Position numbers and translations under genes: made by a program. Positions 23,448 to 30,914 of a DNA stretch of 32,019 bases are shown one piece after another. Each line of letters begins with the position of its first letter. The first letter of the stretch is position 1. The notes below the pieces were generated by a model. It saw only the letters and a program-made list of their open reading frames with translations, ran no database searches and was not told where the DNA came from. The DNA comes from Verrucomicrobiia bacterium Tous-C4TDCM (GTDB lineage: Bacteria; Verrucomicrobiota; Verrucomicrobiia; Verrucomicrobiales; Akkermansiaceae): the NCBI GenBank assembly GCA_002304315.1, contig NEUO01000027.1, positions 1 to 32,019 of the forward strand, read 5' to 3'.

Positions 23448-23738
23448 ATGTATACGACGCTTCAGCGATACTTCCCGGACAGCGAGGTGTCCATGGTTCA
23501 TCAGGACGGCTCGAAGACACCGGCCGATAATGGCTTGGAGGTCGTTTTGTTCACACGCGAGAACGAAACCGATCCGTGCTGCGCGGAACTCTCCAGCGAA
23601 GACTTCGGTGCGGAGATCGGTTTTACGTTTGAGGGAAGTAAGTTACTCGACTTTGACGGAGCTTTCAGCCTGCCGGGAGAAGTGGCCCGCTTGCTTCGCG
23701 AGCTGGGCTACGTGGTGCCGGACGAATTCCTGGCCTGA
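23448..23738 (+). CDS. Small hypothetical protein in the defence island
   Basis: 96 aa, ATG at 23448, only 12 bp after the methylase stump and 30 bp before the mcrB-like gene. It is acidic (ENETDPCCAELSSEDFGAEI) with alternating strand-like segments (IGFTFEGSKLLDFDG) and a helical ending (GEVARLLRELGYVVPDEF). I recognise no family. Its codon use and length are gene-like. Because it fits tightly between the stump and the restriction genes it may be an immunity or accessory factor of this module, but that is position-based inference. Confidence 0.6.
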   Translation: MYTTLQRYFPDSEVSMVHQDGSKTPADNGLEVVLFTRENETDPCCAELSSEDFGAEIGFTFEGSKLLDFDGAFSLPGEVARLLRELGYVVPDEFLA

Positions 23739-23768
23739 AATTGAACTTTAAAGCCATCCCGGAACAAC

Positions 23769-25304
23769 GTGGACAAATCAGTAATTGAGCGCTGCATCGA
23801 CGATTTCGCTCAAGCGGGATTCGAATGCGAGGAGGAGTTTCTCAGACGGTTTGTTGCCTCGCTTGCCGCCAAAAGATTTGTGATTCTCACCGGCTTGTCC
23901 GGCTCTGGGAAAACCAAACTGGCGCAGGCTTTCGCGAAATGGATTTCGCCAACTCAAGTGAGACCAGATGCCTTCGAGAAGGGTGTCCGGATCGGAAACA
24001 GCTATCGAGTAATGGACTCTGACAGAATTGCCGTCGAGTTCTGGAACCCTGATGACGAAAAGGTTGTTTTGCCTCGAAGGCTCATTGATGAGTGGGCTGA
24101 CTTCATCGAACTCGATCCTAGCCTTGCTTCGCTTCCCTCCCAAGAGATTCGATCCAAGTTTAAGGAGCAGTGTGACACCAAGTTCGCGAAGCATGCGATT
24201 TTTTGGGACACTCACTTGAAACCAGCTGCACTCGCCGTCTTAGAGAGTAGGAAAGCCTCTCAGATGTCGTTCCGTTGCCACGAAGTGGTTGCCGTCGGGG
24301 CTGATTGGACCAGCAATGAGCAAGTGCTTGGCTATTCGGACGGTTTGGACCGCAAAAGGTACGTTCGTACGAAAGCGCTCGACCTAATCCTGAATGCCGC
24401 GGCGTCTCCCGATGTTCCCCATGTCCTCATCCTGGATGAGATGAACCTTTCGCACGTGGAGCGCTACTTCGCGGATCTTCTCTCTGCGATCGAGTCCGGG
24501 GAACCGATGCACCTTCATGGCGACGAAGGAGACGGTGGGGGCACTGAAATCCGGAGCGGTGTGCCGCCGAGGCTCAAGCTTCCGGAGAACCTCTTCATCA
24601 TCGGGACCGTCAACGTCGACGAAACGACATACATGTTTTCGCCAAAGGTGCTGGATCGGGCCAACGTGCTTGAGTTCCGAGTCACGGAAAAGGCGCTTCA
24701 GAATTTCCTCGGGTCGCCGAGCGGCATCGACGATTCCCTCATCGAGGCAAAGGGTGCAGCTCATGCTTCAAGCTTTCTTAAGTTGGCCCGTTCGGACCAC
24801 GGGTTGACGCCCGACGAACTCGTTTCCGTGAACCGGGAAATTCTACTGTTCTTCAAGGCGCTCCAACCCGCGGGGATCGAGTTCGGATTCAGAGTCGCGA
24901 AAGAGATCGTGTCGTTCGTCGGTCAGCACAAGCGACTCGCCGGGGACGCATGGTCGCTCCGAACTGCATTGGACGCCCAAGTGGTTCAGAAGCTCTTGCC
25001 GAAGCTTCACGGTGCCCGTCACAAGCTGGAACCGATATTGTGGTCGTTCGCGCTCTTATGCCACAGCCCTCGCGTGGAGTCCGGTGACGCGGAGGAAGTG
25101 AACAACGGCTTCCAGGCAATTCTCACGAGAGCGCTATCCGCGTTCGAGATGAATGACAATGCCTTCGATCCCCTTGGAACCCGTGGGAATGGGGAGCGAG
25201 TTCTCCTGCCAGCCGAAGCTCATTTCCCGCTGAGCTTTGATAAGGTTGTCCGCATGTTGGCTTCGGTTCGGATGAACGGCTTCACCAGCTTTGCCGAGGG
25301 TTGA
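23769..25304 (+). CDS. McrB-like AAA+ ATPase (DUF2357-system clade)
   Basis: 511 aa with a GTG start. A short N-terminal helix leads into the AAA+ core: Walker A GLSGSGKT (~42-49), the strand VAVGADWTSNEQVLGY (~174-189), Walker B VLILDEMNLSHVERYFADLL (~219-238), and the McrB-type sensor segment IGTVNVDETTYMFSPKVLDR (~278-297). Between Walker A and the GADWTSN strand lies an inserted ~110-residue stretch (~62-172). There is no separate N-terminal target-recognition domain like that of E. coli McrB (which has a DUF3578 domain). It should form a hexamer that drives the nuclease encoded just 4 bp downstream. Lower GC than the flanks suggests acquired DNA. Confidence 0.87.
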   Translation: MDKSVIERCIDDFAQAGFECEEEFLRRFVASLAAKRFVILTGLSGSGKTKLAQAFAKWISPTQVRPDAFEKGVRIGNSYRVMDSDRIAVEFWNPDDEKVVLPRRLIDEWADFIELDPSLASLPSQEIRSKFKEQCDTKFAKHAIFWDTHLKPAALAVLESRKASQMSFRCHEVVAVGADWTSNEQVLGYSDGLDRKRYVRTKALDLILNAAASPDVPHVLILDEMNLSHVERYFADLLSAIESGEPMHLHGDEGDGGGTEIRSGVPPRLKLPENLFIIGTVNVDETTYMFSPKVLDRANVLEFRVTEKALQNFLGSPSGIDDSLIEAKGAAHASSFLKLARSDHGLTPDELVSVNREILLFFKALQPAGIEFGFRVAKEIVSFVGQHKRLAGDAWSLRTALDAQVVQKLLPKLHGARHKLEPILWSFALLCHSPRVESGDAEEVNNGFQAILTRALSAFEMNDNAFDPLGTRGNGERVLLPAEAHFPLSFDKVVRMLASVRMNGFTSFAEG

Positions 25305-25308
25305 TCGA

Positions 25309-27651
25309 ATGGACTCGCACGACGCCTTGCTCGATTTCTTGGACGAGCGAGGCTCGGTGATCGGAACACTCAGGATTGTTCAGGCCGACAACGGACCGCC
25401 GGGCCTCCGGCTCCTTTCGCCGCTGGAAGCGAGGGAACACGGTGAGGAACGCGTCCAGTTGATCGAGGCACGGGCTTACGACTTTGAGCTTCAGAGCGGT
25501 CGTCATGGGATCCGCATCTGCCTGGGAGGGATTTGCAAACCGAGTTCGATTCGTCCGGAAATCGGGCGGATTGAACCCGGACTCGAAACCGGCCTTTGTG
25601 AGATTTGCCCCGAAGATGCGGCCAGCGGGACAATTATCTCACGCGCCGCCATCGAGGTCGTCTCGTCGAAGATTGATTACCGGTCGGACTACCGGGGAAT
25701 GCTCGGTTTCATTGCTGCCGAGTGCAGCCAGCTCCTTTTCGATATTCGTGCCAGCGGCCGGTTGCGGCTGGTCTCATCAAACAAGGTCGATTCGGCCAAC
25801 CACTTGCGGCAATTCGAGTTTCTGAGTGCAGAGCTGACTTCTCAGCGCTTCAAGGCCGCGCTGAAGAGGATCATGGCCATGCCCCACCAAAGGCTCGAAC
25901 CCGTGGCACAGCGGGTGAAGGTCGAGAGATTGCGCCGAGGCGGGAAAGAGTTTGCGCGCCAGATCGGACTGTCCGGTTCACGGCGTCCACTTCTTGGCGA
26001 ATCGACCGTCGCCCGGTTGATGGCGGACCTTGATGTTCCTGAACCGTCTCTTCCTGCATGGATCGTCCAGCGAGCCCAGATCGAGTCTCTCGACACACCC
26101 GAGAACAGGTTCGTGAAGCACGTGCTGGTCACTTTTTCTGCCTTGTTGGATCGCATTGAAGCGGCATTGAAGGCCCGGCCTACTTTGGCGCAATCGAGGT
26201 TGATCCGCCGCGTGGAGCTGCTCCGGCAGATACTGAATGAACCGCTTAGGCATCAGGTGCTCAAGAGCCTCCGCGAGCCACGGATGCTGCCAATGGGCAG
26301 CCCGGTGCTTCAGCGGAAGTCCGGTTATCGTGAGGTGCTTGAGGCGTGGCTGAAGTTTGAAATGTCCTCACAGCTCGCATGGCACGGGGGAGACGACGTT
26401 TACTCGGCGGGGAAACGCGACATCGCCACGCTCTACGAGTACTGGGTGTTCTTCCAACTGCTCCGGCTGTTTCAGGACAAGTTCGGCTCCAACAATGCCG
26501 CGGCGGCAGCGCTATTCGAAGCCAGCAATGGCGGCCTGAGTCTCCGATTGAAGACGGGCGAAGCATTGGGAATTCACGGAAGCTGCGTCCGCGGTTCCCG
26601 GAGACTTTGCGCCAGATTGAGCTTCAACCTGACCCAAGGCGCGAGCCGCGCCAGGGAGGTTCCTGGCTCGTGGACACGCCGGATGAGGCCCGATTACACG
26701 CTCTCTTTCTGGCCCGAGGGATTTAGCATCGACGAAGCGGAAGCTCAGGAGCTTGCCGTGCATGTCCATTTCGACGCTAAGTACCGCGTCGAGAACATCA
26801 GCGACCTATTCGGCCAGGAGGATGATTCGTCGAGTATCGAAAAGCGCGACGAAAGCCGGGGCAACTACAAGCGCGCCGACCTGTTGAAAATGCATGCTTA
26901 TCGGGATGCGATCCGAAGATCGGAAGGTGCCTACGTGATCTATCCGGGTGATAGCCATGCCTCGGCGCGCTTCCAGGGATTCCACGAGATTCTCCCGGGC
27001 CTCGGCGCGTTTGCGATCAAGCCAGGTCCGGATGGGCAGGGTCTCGGACTTCAACAGCTTTCCCGTTTCCTCGATGAAGTCAGCGATCATGTGTGCGACC
27101 GGACCACCGCTCGCGAACGGCACAGCTTCCATCGATTCGACACGTATCGGGAAGCTGCAAAGGCAGCCGGTCCTTTGGGGATCATGCTTCCTGAGAGGGA
27201 CGAGGAATCCGGCCAGAGAGCAACCCCGCCAGCGGAGCACCCTGTTCTCGTGGGGTGGTGCGATGGTTCAGCGCAACTTGATTGGATACGAAAGAGCGGG
27301 CTCTACAACCTCCGGGCCGGAACCCGGCGAGGATCAGTCCGGCTCGATCCAGCGATCACAGCGGCTCGCCATCTTTTGTTGCATTCCAACGAGGGTAAGG
27401 CGCTTCCCGGACTCTGGCGCATCAAAGTGCTTGGACCGCGGATCTTCACGGCGGACGAACTGCTTCGAACAGGCTATCCGTCAAAGCCCGATCCCGATGC
27501 GATCTACGCCGTCTTCGATGTGGAGGTGGACAAGTTCTATTCGGAGTGGAAGTGGGACTACTCGCGGCTCGCGGGACGCATGGAGGGCCGTGCTTCCGCT
27601 GCACCCTTTGCTGTGAGCTTGGCAGCCGTGCTTTCGATGCATCGACCTTGA
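25309..27651 (+). CDS. McrC-like nuclease: DUF2357 plus PD-(D/E)XK (DUF524)
   Basis: 780 aa from the ATG at 25309 (a GAGGG ribosome site is at 25296-25300; a TTG at 25291 is the longer alternative). The N-terminal ~300 residues fit DUF2357 (HGIRICLGGICKPSS, ISRAAIEVVSSKIDYRSDYR, ESLDTPENRFVKHVL). The middle is ALYEYWVFFQLLRL-like (here IATLYEYWVFFQLLRLF). The nuclease centre is RPDYTLSFW (Asp ~462), HVHFDAKYRVE (Asp ~489, Lys ~491) and DLLKMHAYRDAI, as in DUF524 PD-(D/E)XK proteins. A C-terminal ~200-residue domain follows (AARHLLLHSNEGKALPGLWR). All catalytic residues are present. Together with the ATPase it forms a two-component restriction system; whether it reads methylated DNA is unknown. 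Confidence 0.85.
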   Translation: MDSHDALLDFLDERGSVIGTLRIVQADNGPPGLRLLSPLEAREHGEERVQLIEARAYDFELQSGRHGIRICLGGICKPSSIRPEIGRIEPGLETGLCEICPEDAASGTIISRAAIEVVSSKIDYRSDYRGMLGFIAAECSQLLFDIRASGRLRLVSSNKVDSANHLRQFEFLSAELTSQRFKAALKRIMAMPHQRLEPVAQRVKVERLRRGGKEFARQIGLSGSRRPLLGESTVARLMADLDVPEPSLPAWIVQRAQIESLDTPENRFVKHVLVTFSALLDRIEAALKARPTLAQSRLIRRVELLRQILNEPLRHQVLKSLREPRMLPMGSPVLQRKSGYREVLEAWLKFEMSSQLAWHGGDDVYSAGKRDIATLYEYWVFFQLLRLFQDKFGSNNAAAAALFEASNGGLSLRLKTGEALGIHGSCVRGSRRLCARLSFNLTQGASRAREVPGSWTRRMRPDYTLSFWPEGFSIDEAEAQELAVHVHFDAKYRVENISDLFGQEDDSSSIEKRDESRGNYKRADLLKMHAYRDAIRRSEGAYVIYPGDSHASARFQGFHEILPGLGAFAIKPGPDGQGLGLQQLSRFLDEVSDHVCDRTTARERHSFHRFDTYREAAKAAGPLGIMLPERDEESGQRATPPAEHPVLVGWCDGSAQLDWIRKSGLYNLRAGTRRGSVRLDPAITAARHLLLHSNEGKALPGLWRIKVLGPRIFTADELLRTGYPSKPDPDAIYAVFDVEVDKFYSEWKWDYSRLAGRMEGRASAAPFAVSLAAVLSMHRP

Positions 27652-27746
27652 AAGCAAAGCCGTCGTGACAATGGGATTTCCGCGACGGCGGAACTGGTGG
27701 CGGTGACAGAGAGCGGCAGCAGCCATCTGATCCAACTGCGGGATTT

Positions 27747-28058
27747 TCAGATTGTGATTAGCGGGCAAACGACCGCGACGATCCGCTTCCACCAGTCGGG
27801 GCGGGACTGGGGGAGCCGGAAGTCCGGGCAGTGTTCGTGGCCGTGCCAGAAGCAGCCGTGGAGGAAGACGACGGTGCGGAATTTCGGCAGGACGATGTCG
27901 GGCCGGCCGGGCAGCAGGCGGTTCTTCGGGCCGGCGACGGTGAAGCGGTAGCCGAGCCGGTGGAGCATGGAGCGGACGAGCCGCTCCTGCCGGGTGTCAC
28001 GACCGCGGATGCGGGACATGACTTCGGAGCGCTTTTCCGGGGTGAAGACGTCGGCCAT
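27747..28058 (-). pseudogene. vsr: Very short patch repair endonuclease Vsr, 3'-truncated
   Basis: 103 codons from the ATG at 28058; a longer frame opens upstream, but MADVFTPEKRSEVMSRIRGR is the standard start of Vsr. Present are GRPDIVLPKFRTVVFLHGCFW (containing the catalytic Asp and His) and HGHEHC (Zn ligands). After RPDWWKR the sequence diverges to IVAVVCPLITI and stops. Missing are the KIxxN helix, the LxxxGWxV strand and the WEC segment with the last Zn-ligand Cys, about 35-50 residues. Activity is doubtful. Vsr repairs T:G mismatches made by Dcm deamination; the only methylase in the window is a stump. Confidence 0.82.
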
Positions 28059-28380
28059 GGGACAAGCAAGCCTGGAACCCGGCCGCAGGCCATGAAAAGG
28101 ACGGGGCGGAGCGGGCGGGGCCGCCGGGGGGCATGGGAGCGCTGGCTTTCCCGGCCTTCGTAGCCATGGCGAAGTAGGCAGCCGGCTTGGACGGTCGGGC
28201 TGGGGCGGCCGACTGAAGTCAGCGCTCCCGCCGGGGGACCGGCGATCCGCCCGCAGGCCATGAAAAGCCCGGGGCCGGTCGGAAGGAGGAGCGAAGAGAT
28301 CGAACCCTTCTTCGCGATCCCACTTCACGAGAGCTTCGTGGGAAAGGCGCTACGAAGGGCAGGCCGCGGAGGCACGGAGG
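27941..28380 (+). repeat. Direct repeat block, copy 1 (vsr 5' end and upstream)
   Basis: The first ~140 bp (27941-28080) match 29426-29565 almost exactly, starting at TGAAGCGGTAGCC. Further blocks match at 28207-28249 with 29607-29649 and at ~28323-28376 with ~29652-29700. The copy near 29.5 kb is shorter because of internal deletions. The two copies are in the same orientation. Confidence 0.75.
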
Positions 28381-28494
28381 TCGCGGATGGACAGCCATTC
28401 CAAGGACCGAATGTCTCGTGGCTTATCCCAAACGACAGCGATGCAAGGGACGATTGCGACTCGCCAAATGCGTTCCCCCTGTCAGTTTGCCGCC
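28059..28494. other. Repeat-rich intergenic region upstream of vsr
   Basis: 436 bp with no real gene. It has repeat R2 (28207-28249), two CAGGCCATGAAAAG motifs (~28084 and ~28254) and a direct-repeat block shared with 29426-29700. The minus-strand frame that extends vsr upstream here is repeat-encoded and Pro-rich, not a real N-terminus. Confidence 0.6.
28207..28249. repeat. REP-like repeat R2, copy 1
   Basis: GGCCGACTGAAGTCAGCGCT, then CCCGCCGG-N-GGACCGGCGATCCG. Two small palindromes are visible: GACTGAAGTC and CCGCCGG...CCGGCG. The second copy is at 29607-29649 with one difference. Confidence 0.75.
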
Positions 28495-28734
28495 ATGACT
28501 CAGCCTTCCGCCGTCGTTCACACAGCCGAAACGCCCCGTGGCACGCTGATGTGGCGCGTCGTGCCTTTGGCGGAGGCGGATCGTGATTTCGATCTTCATT
28601 TCTGGCAATCGCAGCCGCCATCCGTCCGCTTCGCCGCGGCGTGGGAGTTGGTGGAAAACGCCTGGGCAATCAAAGGCCGCCCCGCTCATGAACTCCGACT
28701 TCAAAGAACTGCTCACCATTTTGAACGACTGTGA
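28495..28734 (+). CDS. Small protein upstream of nucleotidyltransferase
   Basis: 79 aa from the ATG at 28495. The central part (DLHFWQSQPPSVRFAAAWEL, VENAWAIKG) and the end (ELRLQRTAHHFERL) match a recurring type of short protein I recall encoded just before DUF6036-type nucleotidyltransferases, with FW-S-x-xP-R and RLQR blocks. It overlaps the next gene by 47 nt in another frame, which suggests tight coupling. A toxin-antitoxin-like pairing is possible. Longer in-frame starts (28387) run into repeat sequence and are unlikely. Confidence 0.65.
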   Translation: MTQPSAVVHTAETPRGTLMWRVVPLAEADRDFDLHFWQSQPPSVRFAAAWELVENAWAIKGRPAHELRLQRTAHHFERL

Positions 28735-29143
28735 GGTTCGTTATCTGGTCGTCGGAGGTTATGCATACATCCACTACGCCGAGCCCCGATACACCAAGGA
28801 CATCGACCTTTGGATCGAGCCCACTCCGGAAAACGCGTTGCGGTTGCGCGAGGCTCTCGTTCGGTTCGGCGGCTGGGTCGATGGCATGACCTTGGAGCAC
28901 TTCACCACCGAGCGCACGATGTTTCAAATCGGCCTGCCGCCCTGCCGCGTGGACTTCCTCACCAGCATTCCCGGCCTGGATTTCCGTCTCGCGCACGCGG
29001 CCCGCAAGACCGCCGACATTGAGGGCATCGCCATTCCCTTCCTCTCCCTTGCCGATCTCATCACCGCCAAACGCACAGCCGGTCGCGAACAGGACTTGCG
29101 CGACATCGCCGGTCTGGAGCGGGTCTTAGGTGGGGAGGAATGA
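28688..29143 (+). CDS. MNT/DUF6036-like nucleotidyltransferase
   Basis: 151 aa from the ATG at 28688; the in-frame ATG at 28583 adds unconserved residues that overlap the small gene. The nucleotidyltransferase core is VVGGYAYIHYAEPRYTKDID, followed by LWI: a GG loop followed by the DxD metal motif (DID). RVDFLTSIPG supplies the third acidic residue. The C-terminus FLSLADLITAKRTAGREQDL is common in this family. Such proteins act as antitoxins or toxins by modifying tRNA or proteins. The neighbouring small protein is the likely partner. It lies between two copies of the vsr-end repeat. Confidence 0.85.
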   Translation: MNSDFKELLTILNDCEVRYLVVGGYAYIHYAEPRYTKDIDLWIEPTPENALRLREALVRFGGWVDGMTLEHFTTERTMFQIGLPPCRVDFLTSIPGLDFRLAHAARKTADIEGIAIPFLSLADLITAKRTAGREQDLRDIAGLERVLGGEE

Positions 29144-29245
29144 GAAAGCCGCCAGACCTAAAGTCAGCAACAGTCGCACTGCAGGCCGAGCGACAAATTC
29201 CCGCCTCGCCAGACGGCTGAAGTTGTGTCAGGTTATCTTCGTCCC

Positions 29246-29428
29246 ATGACAACGGAAGTTGTATCACCGAAGAACCGGCCGAAGAAGAAGACGACGATGG
29301 TGAGCCATGCGAAGAGTTCGCTGGGTAAAAGCGCGACCGACAAGCAGGGCGAGGCGGTGGTGGAGGAGCTTAGGAAAGCGAAGAAGCTGGTGATCGACGA
29401 GAAGGGTGCGGTGACCTATCGAATTTGA
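29246..29428 (+). CDS. Short Lys-rich hypothetical protein
   Basis: 60 aa from the ATG at 29246 (an in-frame GTG at 29225 is the alternative). It is basic at the start (KNRPKKKTT) and ends with a helix-strand pattern (VVEELRKAKKLVIDEKGAVT). The coding pattern is plausible but I recognise no family. Its stop codon TGA is also the first three bases of the second vsr repeat copy, so its natural end may have been altered by the duplication. Confidence 0.45.
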   Translation: MTTEVVSPKNRPKKKTTMVSHAKSSLGKSATDKQGEAVVEELRKAKKLVIDEKGAVTYRI

Positions 29429-29543
29429 AGCGGTAGCCGAGCCGGTGGAGCATCGAGCGGATGAGCCGCTCCTGCCGGGTGTCACGACCGCGGATGCGGG
29501 ACATGACTTCGGAGCGCTTTTCCGGGGTGAAGACGTCGGCCAT
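29426..29543 (-). pseudogene. Second vsr 5' fragment
   Basis: A 118-bp piece matching the first ~39 codons of vsr (MADVFTPEKRSEVMSRIRGR, then DTRQERLIRSMLHRLGYRF), cut at the same boundary as the repeat block. There is no downstream Vsr sequence, so this is a duplicated gene end and not a gene. Confidence 0.8.
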
Positions 29544-29606
29544 GGGACAAGCAAGCCTGGAAACCGGCTGCAGGCCATGAAAAGCCCGGGGTCGATCGGG
29601 CGGGCC

Positions 29607-29649
29607 GGCCGACTGAAGTCAGCGCTCCCGCCGGAGGACCGGCGATCCG
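29607..29649. repeat. REP-like repeat R2, copy 2
   Basis: Same 43-bp sequence as at 28207-28249 with one change (GGAGGACC for GGGGGACC). Confidence 0.75.
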
Positions 29650-29738
29650 AATTCACGAAAGGTTCGGGGGACGGGCGCTGCGAAGGGCAGGCTGCGGAGG
29701 ACGGGGAGAGGACGTGCGGAGGCGCGTGTGCTCCCCAG

Positions 29739-29801
29739 CGCCAGCAGGCTGGCGGGGGAGAGCGGCAGCGGGCTGCACGCAGTCCGGGGGGCTGCGCCCG
29801 G
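29739..29801. repeat. REP-like repeat R1, copy 2
   Basis: CGCCAGCAGGCTGGCG, then GAGAGCGGCAGCGGGCTG and GGGCTGCGCCCGG. It matches 15712-15778 with a few differences and lies just 3' of the tdh stop. Confidence 0.75.
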
Positions 29802-29811
29802 ACCGGATCGA

Positions 29812-30837
29812 TCAAGTCCAGTCGAGCACGACCTTCCCCGACTGGCCGGACATCATCGTCTCGAAGCCGGTTTTGAACTCGGCGACCGGGAAGCGGTGGG
29901 TGATGACCGGCGAGATATCGAGGCCGGCGCGGACCATGCTGCTCATCTTGTACCAGGTCTCGAACATCTCCCGGCCGTAGATGCCTTTCAGGACGAGGCC
30001 CTTGAAGATGACCTTGTCCCAGTCGATGGCGACCTTGTCGGGGAAGATCCCGAGCAGGGAAACCTTCGCGCCGTTGGAGGTGTGGTTGAGGATGTCGTTG
30101 AGGCCGGACGGGTGGCCGGACATTTCGAGGGCGACGTCGAAGCCTTCCTTCATGCCGAGCGACTTCATGGCATCGCCGACGGATTCCTCGGCGACGTTCA
30201 CGGTGCGGGTGGCGCCGAGCTTTTCGGCGAGCTTGAGGCGCCAGGGATTGACGTCGGTGACGACCACGTGACGGGCCCCGGCGAAGCGGGCGACGGCGGC
30301 GGCCATGCAGCCGATCGGGCCGGCGCCGGTGATGAGGACGTCCTCGGCGACGAGGTCCCAGGACAGCGCGGTGTGGACGGCGTTGCCCAGCGGATCGAAG
30401 CAGGAGATCACCTCCTCCGGGATGGCGGGGTCGACCTTGTAAACGTTGCGGTAGGGGATGGAGAGGTATTCGGCGAAGGCTCCGGGGCGGTTGACGCCGA
30501 CGCCCTGGGTGTTCGGGCAAAGGTGCTGGCGACCGGCGAGGCAGTTCCGGCAGCGGCCGCAAACGATGTGGCCTTCGCCGGAGACGAGCTCGCCAGGGAC
30601 CAGGTCGGTGACGCCGGAGCCGACCGCTTCGACCACGCCGCAGAACTCGTGGCCGACATGCATCGGGACCGGGATCGTGCGCTGGGCCCAGGCGTCCCAT
30701 TTCCAGATGTGGACGTCGGTGCCGCAGATGGAGGTCTTCTTGATCTTGATCAGCACGTCCATCGGCCCGACTTCGGGCATCGGGACGTCCATCATTTCGA
30801 GACCGGGACCGGCGGTGGCTTTGACGAGCGCTTTCAT
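29812..30837 (-). CDS. tdh: L-threonine 3-dehydrogenase
   Basis: 341 aa, the length of E. coli Tdh. It is a zinc-dependent medium-chain dehydrogenase: catalytic Zn ligands Cys 38 ([11 protein letters not shown]) and His 63/Glu 64 ([11 protein letters not shown]); structural Zn Cys 93, 96, 99, 107 ([15 protein letters not shown]). The NAD-binding GAGPIG is at ~170. The typical Tdh segments [26 protein letters not shown] and [14 protein letters not shown] are present. The enzyme oxidises L-threonine to 2-amino-3-ketobutyrate, normally followed by KBL (glycine C-acetyltransferase), which is not in this window. Confidence 0.95.
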   Translation of the reverse strand: MKALVKATAGPGLEMMDVPMPEVGPMDVLIKIKKTSICGTDVHIWKWDAWAQRTIPVPMHVGHEFCGVVEAVGSGVTDLVPGELVSGEGHIVCGRCRNCLAGRQHLCPNTQGVGVNRPGAFAEYLSIPYRNVYKVDPAIPEEVISCFDPLGNAVHTALSWDLVAEDVLITGAGPIGCMAAAVARFAGARHVVVTDVNPWRLKLAEKLGATRTVNVAEESVGDAMKSLGMKEGFDVALEMSGHPSGLNDILNHTSNGAKVSLLGIFPDKVAIDWDKVIFKGLVLKGIYGREMFETWYKMSSMVRAGLDISPVITHRFPVAEFKTGFETMMSGQSGKVVLDWT

Positions 30838-30848
30838 ATGATTCGGAT

Positions 30849-30879
30849 GCGGAACTGAGGGAGCATCACCGGGTTCCGC
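30849..30879. promoter_or_regulatory. Inverted repeat in the tdh leader
   Basis: GCGGAAC (30849-30855) pairs with GTTCCGC (30873-30879), 17-bp loop, 12 bp upstream of the tdh start on the minus strand. No U-tract. It could be a regulator site or a leader hairpin. Confidence 0.35.
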
Positions 30880-30914
30880 GGGCTAGGGGAATTTCGAGTC
30901 GGACGAAAAAGTGA

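Larger units (their letters stand above)
29429..29811. other. Repeat-rich region 3' of threonine dehydrogenase gene
   Basis: No gene. It consists of the second vsr repeat copy (29426-29700), repeat R2 copy 2 (29607-29649) and R1 copy 2 (29739-29801). No clear terminator for tdh was found; the R1 hairpins may serve. Confidence 0.6.

Noticed and set aside
22899-23501. 200-aa minus-strand frame over the YwgA end and the methylase stump
   Set aside because: It overlaps two recognisable + strand sequences, and its own residues form no motif.
27652-29811. Insertion sequence flanking the island
   Set aside because: No transposase or integrase gene and no tRNA attachment site were found; the flanking repeats are duplicated vsr and REP sequence.
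29264-30700. 478-aa minus-strand open frame across tdh
   Set aside because: Arg/Pro-rich shadow of tdh in another frame, extended by repeat DNA; tdh itself is unmistakable.
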